Source: Hyphomicrobiales bacterium (lineage in GTDB: Bacteria; Pseudomonadota; Alphaproteobacteria; Rhizobiales; Rhizobiaceae). From it: a stretch of 64,000 nt of DNA. The DNA is taken from the NCBI GenBank assembly GCA_900472395.1, contig UCHV01000011.1:81806-145805 (forward strand). The letters run 5' to 3'. Below the pieces are notes generated by a model. The model saw only the letters and a program-made list of their open reading frames with translations, did no database searches and was not told the DNA's origin. This document shows positions 1 through 8,988 of this stretch, piece after piece. Position numbers and translations under genes: made by a program. Each line of letters starts with the position of its first letter. Position 1 is the first letter of the stretch.

Positions 1-131
1 GGAACGGGGGCATTATCGCACCGCTGAAAACAGCGGGGATGAAATGATCTTTAAATTATTGAAATGTTTGAAACTGGCATCAGAACAACAGCAGTTGTCA
101 GACCAATTGCGAAGGCTTGCAACACCGCACG

Positions 132-272
132 GTGATCGACAAGGAAACCGGCGAGGCGTTGATCCTGAGCGGCTCCAACCACAGCCTTTTCTTCATTCCG
201 ATGAAATACTGGGCCATTCCGGCGCTGGCTATCGGCGCCGTCCTTCTGGGCAAGTCTCTGTTTGGTGCCTGA
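132..272 (+). CDS. possible small membrane protein, start unclear
   Basis: An open frame running from about position 72 to a TGA at 270-272 encodes a peptide ending in a hydrophobic segment (roughly FFIPMKYWAIPALAIGAVLL). That composition looks like one real membrane span rather than a chance reading. No ATG lies in this frame before the span. A GTG at 132 is one candidate start and a TTG at 117 is another. A separate frame opens with ATG at 44 (MIFKLLKCLKLASEQ) and would run into this one only if a frameshift lay near 115-130, so the gene may be broken or the start may be non-standard. No family recognised. Confidence 0.3.
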   Translation: MIDKETGEALILSGSNHSLFFIPMKYWAIPALAIGAVLLGKSLFGA

Positions 273-394
273 TTACGTTTGCGACGGTGCATGCGGGCAA
301 AACCTCATGCGCCATCATCTGGCCGGGGTGGCCGTTGCCGTAACGGCAAGGACGCCTACATCCGGTATTCCGAGTTTTCGATCACCACGGCACC

Positions 395-673
395 ATGATC
401 ATTCTGAAGTTCCTGATCGTCACAGCCGCGCTGACGGCCCTCCTTCTGCTCCTGCGCAACCAGATGGTGGCGCAGGTGAAGGAATACCGGTTCTACAAGG
501 CAAACGGCTGGGACTTTTCGGTCGATAGCGGGCTCGATACGCTGAAACTCGACAGGCAGATTTCGACATTTGGCCTGAACCTTACGCCATGGCAGCGTTT
601 TTATTTGTTTCGACCGATCTATATCCTCAACATGACGGTGCTGCTGGGTTTCATGGTCTGGAGCCTGATCTGA
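395..673 (+). CDS. small hypothetical membrane protein
   Basis: Encodes 92 residues with two hydrophobic segments: one at about residues 3-20 (ILKFLIVTAALTALLLLL) and one at about 72-90 near the C-terminus, separated by a charged, aromatic-rich soluble stretch. This suggests an inner-membrane protein with both ends on the same side. The ATG overlaps the TGA of a 35-codon frame that begins with ATG at 291, so translation could be coupled, but that upstream frame has no recognisable content. No strong ribosome binding site is visible. The GST gene follows 30 bases downstream on the same strand. Function unknown. Confidence 0.6.
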   Translation: MIILKFLIVTAALTALLLLLRNQMVAQVKEYRFYKANGWDFSVDSGLDTLKLDRQISTFGLNLTPWQRFYLFRPIYILNMTVLLGFMVWSLI

Positions 674-703
674 CGCCGGCGGTCTTTTTTCGAGGATATG
701 GCC

Positions 704-1354
704 ATGACACCGACCATCACCGCATTCGAGAATTCGCCCGATCGCGGCCGCGGGTTCGCGCGCGACATGCCTGTGCGCTGGGCTTTCGAAGAAGTGGGGC
801 AGCCTTATGATGTGAGGCTTGTTTCGTTAAAGGCGATGAAGGAACCGGCCCACCTTGCGCTTCAGCCCTTTGGGCAAATCCCGACCTATGAAGAAAACGG
901 GCTTTGTCTGTTCGAAACGGGCGCCATCGTTCTACATATCGCCCAGACACACGAAGGCCTTTTGCCGATCGATGCGGCCGGTCGCGCACGCGCGATCGGC
1001 TGGATGTTTGCGGCGGTGAGCACGATGGAGCCGCCGATCGTCGAGCGCGAAAGCGCCGGTTATCTGGAGCGTGGCGAAAGCTGGCATGACCAGCGCCTGC
1101 CATTGATGGAGGAGCGCATTCGCACGCGGCTTTTGCAGCTTTCCGCGCGGCTCGGCGATGCCGAGTGGCTGGATGGCGGTTTCAGCGCCGGTGACCTGAT
1201 GATGGTGACGGTGCTGCGGCGTCTGGAGGGATCGAAGCTTCTGGACGCGTTTCAGAACCTGGCCGACTATATCGCCCGCGGCACGGCGCGACCCGCCTAC
1301 CGGCGGGCATTCGCGGCGCAACGGGCCGTGTTCGAGGCAATATCCGGCCGCTAA
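704..1354 (+). CDS. glutathione S-transferase family protein
   Basis: A protein of 216 residues with the two-domain GST layout: an N-terminal thioredoxin-like domain (about 1-82, containing QPFGQIPTYEENG and the LFETGAIVLHIA helix typical of the GSH-binding region) and an all-helical C-terminal domain (about 90-216). The cis-proline (IPT) and the Glu-Thr pair that contacts the glutathione gamma-glutamyl group (FETGAI) are present. The start at 704 is preferred over the in-frame ATG at 698 because GAGGA at 692-696 lies 7 bases from 704 and only 1 base from 698. Substrate unknown. The gene is convergent with tdk. Confidence 0.85.
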   Translation: MTPTITAFENSPDRGRGFARDMPVRWAFEEVGQPYDVRLVSLKAMKEPAHLALQPFGQIPTYEENGLCLFETGAIVLHIAQTHEGLLPIDAAGRARAIGWMFAAVSTMEPPIVERESAGYLERGESWHDQRLPLMEERIRTRLLQLSARLGDAEWLDGGFSAGDLMMVTVLRRLEGSKLLDAFQNLADYIARGTARPAYRRAFAAQRAVFEAISGR

Positions 1355-1366
1355 TGGCCAGAAACC

Positions 1367-1948
1367 TCAGTCGCAGCGCATCTTGTCTTCCCAGTGCCGG
1401 CGGCAGAGCGAGACATATTTGTCATTGCCGCCGACTTCCACCTGTGCGCCTTCGCGTATCACATCGCCCTTGCCATCGACACGCACCACCATGGTGGCCT
1501 TGCGGCCGCAATGACAGATGGTGCGGACTTCGCGCAACTCGTCGGCGATGGCGAGAAGTTCGTGCGAGCCGGGGAAAAGCTTGCCCTGGAAATCGGTGCG
1601 CAGGCCATAGGCCATGACCGGAATGCCGATACGATCCGACACGCGGGCAAGCTGCCAGACCTGCTGCGCCGACAAAAACTGCGCTTCGTCGATGAAGACG
1701 CAAGTGATCGGATCCTGCGCGTTCATGTCCTCGATCTGGGCGTAGAGATCATCCGCCGCCGTGAACGGAATGGCTTCCGAAGACAGGCCGATGCGAGAGG
1801 CGACCTTGCCCTTGCCGGCACGATCATCAAGCGCGGCGATGAAGATCACCGTGCGCATGCCGCGTTCGCGATAGTTGTAGGACGCCTGCAGCAGCATGGT
1901 CGATTTGCCGGCATTCATGGTCGCGTAATGGAAATACAGTTTTGCCAT
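1367..1948 (-). CDS. tdk: thymidine kinase
   Basis: A 193-residue type II (TK1-like) thymidine kinase, which phosphorylates thymidine to dTMP with ATP in the salvage pathway. The N-terminus carries the Walker A loop (ATMNAGKST), followed by a Walker B-like VFIDEAQF segment. The C-terminal lasso region has the zinc-binding Cys/His set (CHCG, then CRRHW near the end). The ATG at 1948 is chosen because the protein then starts directly at MAKLYFHYATMNAGKST, as in the family. Longer readings only add 45 low-complexity residues. It is convergent with the upstream GST and divergent from the MFS gene. Confidence 0.95.
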   Translation of the reverse strand: MAKLYFHYATMNAGKSTMLLQASYNYRERGMRTVIFIAALDDRAGKGKVASRIGLSSEAIPFTAADDLYAQIEDMNAQDPITCVFIDEAQFLSAQQVWQLARVSDRIGIPVMAYGLRTDFQGKLFPGSHELLAIADELREVRTICHCGRKATMVVRVDGKGDVIREGAQVEVGGNDKYVSLCRRHWEDKMRCD

Positions 1949-2251
1949 GCCGGTGTTTTGGGCCGCGATGGCGAAAGGTGGAAGACGGCCGCGGCAAAAA
2001 CCACAGAAAATTGCGGCTTTCGCAGCAGCATGATGCTGCCATGTCGCATCGCAAACACTTCTATCTGTTTGCGACGTGGACAAGTCGCAAAAAGAAAAGC
2101 TTGTCGCGCATAAGACGGTATGTGTCGCTGCGGGCCTGCGCCCGTTTGGATTTCCTTCTCACGCACATGCCTGACGCCTCGGCCGCGGGCCGGTACGCGA
2201 CTTGCGCTTCTGAGCAGTCGGCAGGCCGGAATGCTTTTTTTCGAGGTCGTC

Positions 2252-3529
2252 ATGTCTCCGCAATTGCTGGCAATGGTGCTGGCTCCGCTTCTTGGCCTTT
2301 TCATCATCAGTATCGGTAACGGTTTTCTCTCGTCGCTCACCACGCTGCGGCTGGATGCGGCCGGCACCTCGCCGCTGATGGTGGGTTTGATTTCATCCGC
2401 CTATTTTTTCGGCCTCACGCTCGGCGCGCTGTTTGGCGACCGGGTGATCGTGCGCACGGGGCATATCCGCGCCTATAGCAGTTTTGCATCCCTGACGGCC
2501 GTGACCGCGCTGGCGCAGGCACTGACCACCGACCCGTGGATCTGGCTGTTCCTGCGCCTCGTCAACGGCTGGGCGATCGTCGGCGTGTTTCTGGTGGTGG
2601 AGAGCTGGCTGCTTCTGGCCGGTGACCAGAAGATGCGCGGCCGCCTGCTGGCGCTTTACATGATCGCGCTTTATGGCGCCGGCATGCTGGGCCAGATGGG
2701 GCTCGGCATGGTGGACAGCTGGGGGCCTGTCGCACCGTTCATCGTCGCCGGCATGCTGGCCTCGATTTCGGTTCTGCCGATGGCGATGATCCCGCGCGCG
2801 GCACCGCTGGTGGAAAAGGTGGAGGCGCTGAGCCCGCGAAGGCTGTTTACCGATGCGCCGGCCGGTGTCGCCGGCTGCTTCGGGTCCGGCATCGCCATCG
2901 GCGCGGTCTATACGCTGCTGCCGCTTTATCTGCAGCGCATCGGGCTGGATGTGCAGAATGTCGGCCTGATGATGGCGAGCGTCATCCTGGGGGCGATGGT
3001 GCTGCAATATCCCGTGGGCCGCTGGTCGGACATGCAGGACCGGCGTGTGGTGATGATCGCGCTCGGGGTTTTCAGCGTGGTGCTGTCGGCTGCCATCATC
3101 ATGCTGCCGCCGGGCTCCTCTCTGCTGATCGGCCTGCTCTTCCTGTTCGGCGGCTGCATTTTCGCCATGTATCCGGTGGCTGTCAGCCATGCCGCAGACA
3201 ATGCCTCGCATGACGCGCTGGTGCCCATGATCCAGGGGCTTCTGCTGATCAATTCGTTCGGATCGGCCATGAGCCCGCTGGCGATCTCTTCCGTGATGAC
3301 CGAGTTCGGCGAGGCCGGGCTGTTCTGGTCATTCGGCGTACTCAACGTGGTTCTGGTGGCCTTCCTGATCTGGCGTCGCCGCCAGAAGGTCGTCTCGGCA
3401 CCGGCCGTGCCGATTGCGCCGGCCCCGATCCTGTCGCCGATCCGCGCCGAATTCCGCGTCACCGAGGAAATGGTACAGGGCGCCATCGAAAACGACGAAG
3501 CGGAACTCAATACGGAAAGAGCGACCTGA
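2252..3529 (+). CDS. MFS transporter, YcaD-like
   Basis: A 425-residue major facilitator with about 12 hydrophobic segments. The conserved loop between helices 8 and 9 reads VLQYPVGRWSDMQDRR, a clear MFS signature (G-x-x-S-D-x-x-x-R-R), and an N-terminal counterpart (GALFGDRVIVRTGH) is also present. The hydrophilic C-terminal tail of about 50 residues is rich in Pro and Glu. The ATG at 2252 follows a GAGG motif and matches the family start; upstream codons would add a non-hydrophobic leader. Resembles the YcaD group of proton-driven carriers of unknown substrate. A paralogue lies at 35265-36503. Ends within a terminator hairpin. Confidence 0.85.
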   Translation: MSPQLLAMVLAPLLGLFIISIGNGFLSSLTTLRLDAAGTSPLMVGLISSAYFFGLTLGALFGDRVIVRTGHIRAYSSFASLTAVTALAQALTTDPWIWLFLRLVNGWAIVGVFLVVESWLLLAGDQKMRGRLLALYMIALYGAGMLGQMGLGMVDSWGPVAPFIVAGMLASISVLPMAMIPRAAPLVEKVEALSPRRLFTDAPAGVAGCFGSGIAIGAVYTLLPLYLQRIGLDVQNVGLMMASVILGAMVLQYPVGRWSDMQDRRVVMIALGVFSVVLSAAIIMLPPGSSLLIGLLFLFGGCIFAMYPVAVSHAADNASHDALVPMIQGLLLINSFGSAMSPLAISSVMTEFGEAGLFWSFGVLNVVLVAFLIWRRRQKVVSAPAVPIAPAPILSPIRAEFRVTEEMVQGAIENDEAELNTERAT

Positions 3530-3542
3530 CGGTCGCTCTTTC
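3515..3542. terminator. bidirectional terminator hairpin
   Basis: A perfect 12-bp inverted repeat (GAAAGAGCGACC / GGTCGCTCTTTC) with a TGAC loop that contains the stop codon of the MFS gene. It lies between two convergent genes. A short T-rich stretch follows on the plus side (CTTTTTAT at about 3546), so it can serve both directions. Confidence 0.75.
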
Positions 3543-3550
3543 ACAGCTTT

Positions 3551-4468
3551 TTATCCGTGGCTGGAATTGTTGGGGACGAGCGGTTCCTCGTCCTTCACCT
3601 TGGCGCGGTGGAAGATGAACAGGCCCGACAACACGATGATGGCTGCGCCGATCAGCGTCTGATAGTCGGGAAACTCACCGAAAAAGGCCCAGCCGAAGGC
3701 AATGGCCCACAACAGAAGCGTGTATTGCAGCGGCGCAAGAACCGAGGCGGGCGCAAGTTTCAGCGAACGGGTGATCAGCAGATGCGCGGAGCACGAAACG
3801 ACGCCGAGCAGCAGCATGGCAAGCAGCTGTTCGACGCCGAAGGCATTCCACGCGCCGATGCTGAGCACGGCGCCGGTGACGAGACAGCCGATCGTCTGCC
3901 AGGTGACGAGGATGGTATCCGACGTGGTGCGCAACACGCGGCTGAGCACCATGGACAACGCGAAGGAAAGGCTGCCGACAAGTCCGAAGATCGACGGCCA
4001 TGACAGCATGGCCTCCGACGGGCGCAGCGCCACGAGAACGCCGATGAAGCCGATGGCGACCGCCATCCAGCGACGCCAGCCGATACGCTCGCCGAGCAGG
4101 AAATGCGAGATTGCGGCGACATAGATGGGGCCCGCCATGTAGAAGGTCATCACGTCGGCAAGCGGCAGGTAAACGACGGCTGCGTAGAAAAGGCCGGTGT
4201 CGGCGGTGGCCATGACCACGCGGGCGAACTGCAGATATGGCTTTTCGACCGAAAACAGCGCGGAAGCAGGGCGGCGGGCCAGCATGGGGCCAAGCACGAA
4301 AAATGCGCCGAAGGAGCGCATCAGCAGGACCTGACCGACGGAAAAACTGGCCACGAGCCATTTGCCCATCGCATCGTTCAACGCGAACATGAGAATGCCG
4401 ACGAGCATCAGGCTGATGCCGAGCAAAACAGCGTTGCCGCCGACGGCAGAAGCCGCTGATTTTTTCAT
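3551..4468 (-). CDS. EamA/DMT-family transporter
   Basis: A 305-residue protein with ten hydrophobic helices arranged as two EamA repeats, typical of drug/metabolite carriers in the inner membrane. Characteristic pieces are the first-repeat ALNDAMGKWL and the second-repeat end LQYTLLLWAIAFGWAFFGE followed by a glycine-rich last helix. The ATG at 4468 is preferred because GGAG lies about 10 bases upstream and the residues after it (MKKSAAS) lead straight into helix 1; further upstream codons give an unlikely soluble leader. The substrate cannot be told from sequence. Confidence 0.85.
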   Translation of the reverse strand: MKKSAASAVGGNAVLLGISLMLVGILMFALNDAMGKWLVASFSVGQVLLMRSFGAFFVLGPMLARRPASALFSVEKPYLQFARVVMATADTGLFYAAVVYLPLADVMTFYMAGPIYVAAISHFLLGERIGWRRWMAVAIGFIGVLVALRPSEAMLSWPSIFGLVGSLSFALSMVLSRVLRTTSDTILVTWQTIGCLVTGAVLSIGAWNAFGVEQLLAMLLLGVVSCSAHLLITRSLKLAPASVLAPLQYTLLLWAIAFGWAFFGEFPDYQTLIGAAIIVLSGLFIFHRAKVKDEEPLVPNNSSHG

Positions 4469-4797
4469 GATGGAGGCGCTCCAAGACGCCGGTTGCGACA
4501 CGGCAGCGGACAGGTGCGTCAAGCGCTCTGCCGGCCGTTTCGACGCTGATCGATGGGCGGCTGATACTCCGGTCGAACGCGGCTCGCAAGGGGTTTTGGC
4601 GGCCTGCGTGATCTAAGGGCCACGAATACCTGCGGTGCCGGCGGCTTGTGACCCGCAGGCAAGCCCGTATGGAAGCCGGCTTGGAAGAATGAGGACCGTT
4701 TTTACGGCGGGATACGGCATACGGCAAAAGCGCGCCCGTCATCCTTGTGTCGCCGCAATCGGATACCCAGATAGCTGAAAACATTCAGGAGATCCGA
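4469..4797. other. intergenic region, no gene seen
   Basis: About 330 bases between the divergent EamA gene and the next small secreted protein. I see no convincing coding frame or tRNA. It has one 7-bp inverted repeat (CCTGCGG at 4629-4635 and CCGCAGG at 4653-4659, 17 bases apart). Promoters for both flanking genes must lie here, but no clear -35/-10 pair stands out. Confidence 0.5.
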
Positions 4798-5088
4798 TTG
4801 TCCGACTTCATCAGCTACCTCTTCGCCATCTTTGTCGTCACGCCGCTGCAGGCGGAATTGGCGGATCGGTTGCCAACACCCGAACTGATGGATGCGGCGA
4901 GAAACTGCGTGACCGCCGAAGGCCCTCGCCTTCTCGAGATGGCGCAAAACAACTGGGGCTGGGCGGCAGCAAACGGCATTGGTGTCGCCTTCGGCATGGT
5001 CGATCCCGTCACGCTGCTTTCTCCTGAAAATGCAGACTGCGGCAAGGTTATCGGCGTTTTGCGCTCGCAAGATACCGAAGAGGCCTGA
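4798..5088 (+). CDS. hypothetical secreted protein (TTG start)
   Basis: A 96-residue protein opening with SDFISYLFAIFVVTPLQAELADRL, a hydrophobic leader that looks like a signal peptide or anchor cleaved near Q-A-E. Two cysteines (RNC, ADC) later in the chain could form a periplasmic disulfide. The TTG at 4798 is chosen because AGGAG at 4787-4791 sits 6 bases upstream and the protein then starts at the hydrophobic leader. A GTG at 4747 would add 17 polar residues and hide the leader. Function not recognised. It precedes another small secreted protein on the same strand. Confidence 0.6.
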   Translation: MSDFISYLFAIFVVTPLQAELADRLPTPELMDAARNCVTAEGPRLLEMAQNNWGWAAANGIGVAFGMVDPVTLLSPENADCGKVIGVLRSQDTEEA

Positions 5089-5217
5089 CAACAGCCATTG
5101 GCTGCAACAGGGTATTCTTCCCCTTTTTGTCTATTCGCAAGCGATTGGACTTGCGGACCCGACAGGTTCTCCTAATTCTCGCTTCCGACGTGAGTCTTAA
5201 TGATCAAGGGGTTGGGA

Positions 5218-5628
5218 ATGAAACTTTTTTGCCTTTCGCTCGCCGCAGCGGGCCTGATTGCCGGTGCAGCCAACGCGGCACCATGCGATGCGAATTTCAA
5301 GGTCAGCGGCGTGCCCATGCTTTCCGCCATGAGCTACCGCACTTTCGAAGTCTTCCCGAAGGCCAAGGCCCCGGCCATGCTGCAGAAGCTGGCGCAGGCT
5401 GTGTCCGCCGAAGGTTTTGACGGCGTGAAGATCGACAAGTCGCTGTCTTCGATCAACGCGTTTCAGGAGACGACCGGTTCCGGACGTATCCAGACGCTGC
5501 GTGTCGTTGCGCGCCAGCAGGGCGCCGGCGTGCGCGTCGATGCGATTTTCGACATCCAGGCCGGCCAGATGACCGACAAGAAGATCGTTCGCGAAGGTCT
5601 GTGCAACATCATCAACGGCGCGCACTGA
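5218..5628 (+). CDS. hypothetical periplasmic protein
   Basis: Encodes 136 residues with a classic Sec signal peptide (MKLFCLSLAAAGLIAGAANA, cleavage before APCDANF). The mature domain of about 115 residues has two cysteines (near its first and last residues) and alternating hydrophobic strands, suggesting a small disulfide-bonded periplasmic domain. The ATG at 5218 follows GGGG and gives a compact signal peptide; an ATG at 5200 would add six residues and is the alternative. A strong terminator follows. No family recognised. Confidence 0.7.
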   Translation: MKLFCLSLAAAGLIAGAANAAPCDANFKVSGVPMLSAMSYRTFEVFPKAKAPAMLQKLAQAVSAEGFDGVKIDKSLSSINAFQETTGSGRIQTLRVVARQQGAGVRVDAIFDIQAGQMTDKKIVREGLCNIINGAH

Positions 5629-5654
5629 ACGCTGCAAGCCTGATGGCCGACAAG

Positions 5655-5688
5655 AAAGAGGCCGGACGATCGCTCGTCCGGCCTCTTT
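5655..5688. terminator. bidirectional intrinsic terminator
   Basis: A perfect 15-bp stem (AAAGAGGCCGGACGA / TCGTCCGGCCTCTTT) closing a TCGC loop, followed on the plus side by TTTTC. The stem ends in AAA/TTT, so it works for the plus-strand secreted-protein gene and for the convergent chemoreceptor gene on the minus strand. Confidence 0.85.
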
Positions 5689-5706
5689 TCATTTTTCGAA
5701 TTCGTC

Positions 5707-7692
5707 TCAGAATTCTTCCCAGGCATCGACCGTGGGCGCGACGGCTGCGGCACTACCACCGGAGACGCGGCGCGCAAGCGTGTTGACCATCTGGCGGGCG
5801 GGAGATGCGACCGGCCGTGATGCCTGGCCAGCCGGCTTGGGTGCGGCAACCGGGCGGGCGGACTGAGCCGCGGCCGTTGGACGGGCGGCGGAGATGGTGC
5901 CGTTGCCAAGATTGAACTGGCCCAGCAGATGCGTCAGCGCCGATGCTTCGCTGGCGAGGCCGTGGCTGGCCGCATTGGATTCCTCCACCATGGCGGCGTT
6001 CTGCTGGGTGCTCTGGTCCATCGCGTTGATCGAGGTGTTGATTTCCTGAATGCCGGTTGCCTGCTCACGCGCAGCCTCGATGATGGCGCGCACCAGGGTA
6101 GAGATTTCCTTCACCTCGTCCTCGATGGCTTGCAGTGCATTGCCGGTTTCCCCCACGAGGTCGACGCCGGTGCGAACGTGATCACCGGATTTACCGATCA
6201 AGACCTTGATCTCGCGCGCAGCCGTTGCCGAGCGTTGTGCCAGTTCGCGTACTTCCTGAGCGACAACCGCAAAGCCCTTGCCGGCTTCACCGGCGCGCGC
6301 AGCCTCGACGCCGGCGTTGAGCGCGAGAAGATTGGTCTGGAAGGCAATATCGTCGATGACGCCGATGATATTGGAAATCTCACCCGAGGATTTTTCGATT
6401 TCTTCCATGGCGGACACGGCCTTGCGGACGACATCGCCCGAACGTTCCGCGCCATCGCGGGCCTTTTCGACCAGCGTACCGGCTTCTTCCGCACGTTTTG
6501 CGCTGTCGCGCACCGTCGTCGTCATCTCTTCGAGTGCGGCGGCGGTTTCTTCCAGCGAGGCCGCCTGCTTTTCGGTGCGCTTGGCCAGATCGTCGGCGGC
6601 CGAGCGGATTTCGTCGGCGCCGGAGGAGATGGCCGTGGCGTTACCGCCCACCGTCTTCAGGGTTGCCTGCAGCTTTTCCAGCGAGGCGTTGAAATTGCCG
6701 CGAAGCATGTCGAGGTGATCGACGAAGGGCTGGTTGATGCGGTAGGCGATATCGCCATCCGAAAGGCGCTGCAGGCCGAGCGCCAGTGCATCGACTGCGA
6801 GTTTGGTATCAGCGGCATCCTTTGCCTTGGCGGCTTCGCGGGCGCGGGTTTCCTGTTCCGACAGGCTGCGGCCGGCATCCGCCTCACGCGAAAGGCGGGC
6901 GCTTTCCAGCGCGTGATCGCGGAAGACCGCGACCGCCCGCGCCATCTGGCCGACGGCATCCTTGCGGGCAAAACCGGGAATTTCGGCTGTGTTATCACCT
7001 TCGGAAAGCGACAGCATGCGGGCGTTCAGACGGTAGATCGGCCTGACAATGCTGATCATGGACAGATGAAGAGCAAGGTAAACCATGCCGGCAATGATGA
7101 TGCCGAGCACGATGGGGCCAGCCATGATGGTGACACCGTTTTCCGCCGTGAGCTTTGCGGCTCCCGTTTCGGTAGCCTTCATCAACTCGTCATTACCGTT
7201 GGCAAACAGCGGCAAAGTGGCCATGACCTTGGCCCCGGCCTCACGCATCAGGGTGCGCGACTGCATCGTCTGGCCAGCCTGGGCAAGCTCGATGACCTGC
7301 CTGCCGATCTGATCGAACTCGTCGATGGCTTTCAACATTGCAGCGACAGCTGGACCGCGCGACGGAACCAGTTCGGCAGTCTTGGCGACACGTTCCTTCA
7401 TGAGGATGAGATCGCCCTGGTATTTCTTCACCGCCGCGGCAAATTCCGGCGATGCCGGGTCGTTGACGAGCATCAGGCCGAGCTGGAAGCCCATCTGCAA
7501 AAGGCCGCCGGTGGCGCGTGCATTGAGGGTTGCCGCCAAGCTCTCATGTTCGATGAAAGCATTGTAACGCTTGTCGGCGTCGTTGAACTGGCTGCTGACA
7601 TATACAAGGCCGGCGAACGAGATGACGCCCATCAGGGCGACCAGAACGGCGATTTTCCGGTGTATTTTCAGATTATCAAGATATTGCAACAT
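5707..7692 (-). CDS. methyl-accepting chemotaxis protein with C-terminal tether
   Basis: A 661-residue transmembrane chemoreceptor. TM1 lies at about residues 13-33, followed by a helical periplasmic sensor of about 150 residues, TM2 at about 190-210, a HAMP domain, a linker with a second HAMP-like stretch, and the MCP signalling hairpin (tip sequence about [24 protein letters not shown], split here for brevity). The chain ends in DAWEEF, matching the xWxxF pentapeptide that tethers the adaptation enzymes CheR and CheB. The ATG at 7692 is chosen because the upstream 58 codons are non-conserved and hydrophilic and the protein then begins just before TM1. The ligand is unknown. Confidence 0.9.
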   Translation of the reverse strand: MLQYLDNLKIHRKIAVLVALMGVISFAGLVYVSSQFNDADKRYNAFIEHESLAATLNARATGGLLQMGFQLGLMLVNDPASPEFAAAVKKYQGDLILMKERVAKTAELVPSRGPAVAAMLKAIDEFDQIGRQVIELAQAGQTMQSRTLMREAGAKVMATLPLFANGNDELMKATETGAAKLTAENGVTIMAGPIVLGIIIAGMVYLALHLSMISIVRPIYRLNARMLSLSEGDNTAEIPGFARKDAVGQMARAVAVFRDHALESARLSREADAGRSLSEQETRAREAAKAKDAADTKLAVDALALGLQRLSDGDIAYRINQPFVDHLDMLRGNFNASLEKLQATLKTVGGNATAISSGADEIRSAADDLAKRTEKQAASLEETAAALEEMTTTVRDSAKRAEEAGTLVEKARDGAERSGDVVRKAVSAMEEIEKSSGEISNIIGVIDDIAFQTNLLALNAGVEAARAGEAGKGFAVVAQEVRELAQRSATAAREIKVLIGKSGDHVRTGVDLVGETGNALQAIEDEVKEISTLVRAIIEAAREQATGIQEINTSINAMDQSTQQNAAMVEESNAASHGLASEASALTHLLGQFNLGNGTISAARPTAAAQSARPVAAPKPAGQASRPVASPARQMVNTLARRVSGGSAAAVAPTVDAWEEF

Positions 7693-8118
7693 GGCGGGGC
7701 CCGAATAGCGCACAGACGTCTGCACACGGTCGCGGAAACGCGCGATCGGGCCTGAAACTGTCTGCCGGTGAAATGATCTGTTTGCATGGCAGACGATATC
7801 GCAACCATCGCGACCCAGCGCATCGCTCCGGGGCGGTGTAGCCTTCGGGAATTGCAATGCCCACATTTCAAGGTGCCACGGCCCCGCGCCGGTTTGCGCG
7901 TGTGCCGCAGCTCCTGCTGCCTGCAGAAACCTAGATGGTTTATGCTTTATACTTCATTAAGGCGGAAGTAATTTCCGAGTTTTTCGCCAAACATTAGAGT
8001 CACTTACGGCGAATTGCGAGTATATACCACAAACACGCAATCAATCGGCGCAGGATAAACATTACACAATTTTATATTCGCGCGCCCGCATGTGTTTTAT
8101 CTGCAAATCAGCGGTCGA
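7693..8118. other. AT-rich intergenic region upstream of chemoreceptor
   Basis: About 425 bases without a convincing gene. The portion from about 7930 to 8100 is clearly richer in A+T than the surroundings (for example GTATATACC near 8020 and TTTTATATTC near 8075), as expected of a promoter region for the minus-strand chemoreceptor. I could not pin down a single -35/-10 pair. Confidence 0.5.
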
Positions 8119-8259
8119 TCAGTTCTGCAATGGCGCAATCATCCGCAGTTGCGCATAATCGCGAGATTTGGCGGCACCGGGCATGGAAGGCAGAATATAG
8201 GTGGCGGCAACAGCCAGAAGCGCCACAGCGACGGACGTGGAAATCAATACGATCTTCAT
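8119..8259 (-). CDS. 46-aa small membrane or secreted peptide
   Basis: A short frame beginning MKIVLISTSVAVALLAVAAT with a strong GAGGAGG ribosome binding site about 7 bases before its ATG. Residues 2-24 form one hydrophobic helix preceded by a lysine, and the remaining tail is polar and basic. It could be a single-span membrane peptide or a short exported peptide. It lies 111 bases downstream of ribE on the same strand, so it may be the last gene of the glyA-nrdR-ribDE unit. The coding case rests on the binding site and the clean hydrophobic leader; no homologue is recognised. Confidence 0.6.
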   Translation of the reverse strand: MKIVLISTSVAVALLAVAATYILPSMPGAAKSRDYAQLRMIAPLQN

Positions 8260-8370
8260 GCGTCAACCTCCTCGACAGGGTCACCTGTAACGAGGAGATG
8301 CGGGTTTCGTTCCCGCAGGCAGGCAACAGGCGCCCGGGACAGGCCCGGACGCGGGTGGGCTTGAGGTGTG

Positions 8371-8988
8371 TTACGCCTGCGGCTGCGGGAATTCGGCAAG
8401 ACGGGCGGCGTACCGGGCCATCGTATCGACTTCGAAATTGACGCGGTCACCGGCCTGGCGTTCGCCCCAGCTGGTGACGCCGAGTGTGTGGCGGATCAGC
8501 AGGATATCGAAATCCGCACCTTCAACCGCATTGACGGTGAGCGAGGTGCCGTCGAGCGCAACCGAGCCTTTTGGCGCGACGAAGCGGGCAAGATGTTCCG
8601 GAGCACGCAGACGGATGCGCACGGCCTCGCCTTCAGCTTCAACCGAAAGGATTTCGGCGGTGCCATCGACATGGCCCGAGACGATGTGGCCGCCAAGTTC
8701 ATCGCCGATCTTCAGGGCGCGTTCGAGGTTGACGCGGCTTCCTTCGACCCAGGTGGAAACGGTAGTGAGGCGCAACGCCTCTTCCCAGGCCTCGACCTCA
8801 AACCAGCGCTCGTTGGACCCCTCGCCCGGCAGGCCCGTGACGGTAAGGCACACACCCGCATGGGAAATCGAAGCGCCCATGTCGATCGTCTTCGGATCGT
8901 AGGCGGTGTCGATGCGCAGTTTTACGCCCTCGTCCATGGGAGTGATGGCGGACACGGTGCCGACATCGGTGACGATACCAGTAAACAT
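8371..8988 (-). CDS. ribE: riboflavin synthase, alpha subunit
   Basis: A 205-residue riboflavin synthase, which dismutates two 6,7-dimethyl-8-ribityllumazine molecules into riboflavin and a pyrimidine product. Two tandem lumazine-binding repeats are visible: the first starts at MFTGIVTDVG and contains SHAGVCLTV, the second contains GGHIVSGHVDG and DGTSLTVNAV. Length is typical. Its ATG overlaps the ribD stop by one base (TGATG), indicating translational coupling. Locus naming differs between species (ribC or ribE). The lumazine synthase gene ribH is not in the window. Confidence 0.95.
   Translation of the reverse strand: MFTGIVTDVGTVSAITPMDEGVKLRIDTAYDPKTIDMGASISHAGVCLTVTGLPGEGSNERWFEVEAWEEALRLTTVSTWVEGSRVNLERALKIGDELGGHIVSGHVDGTAEILSVEAEGEAVRIRLRAPEHLARFVAPKGSVALDGTSLTVNAVEGADFDILLIRHTLGVTSWGERQAGDRVNFEVDTMARYAARLAEFPQPQA

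Noticed and set aside
4620..4660. A tRNA gene or attachment site in the intergenic region
   Set aside because: The inverted repeat does not fit a cloverleaf and no integrase is near.
5929..7755. A 608-codon plus-strand frame opposite the first chemoreceptor
   Set aside because: Shadow of the chemoreceptor; contains no recognisable domain and is rich in Arg, Gly and His.
8260..8370. A terminator after ribE
   Set aside because: GC-rich partial dyads are present but there is no T-run and no clean stem.
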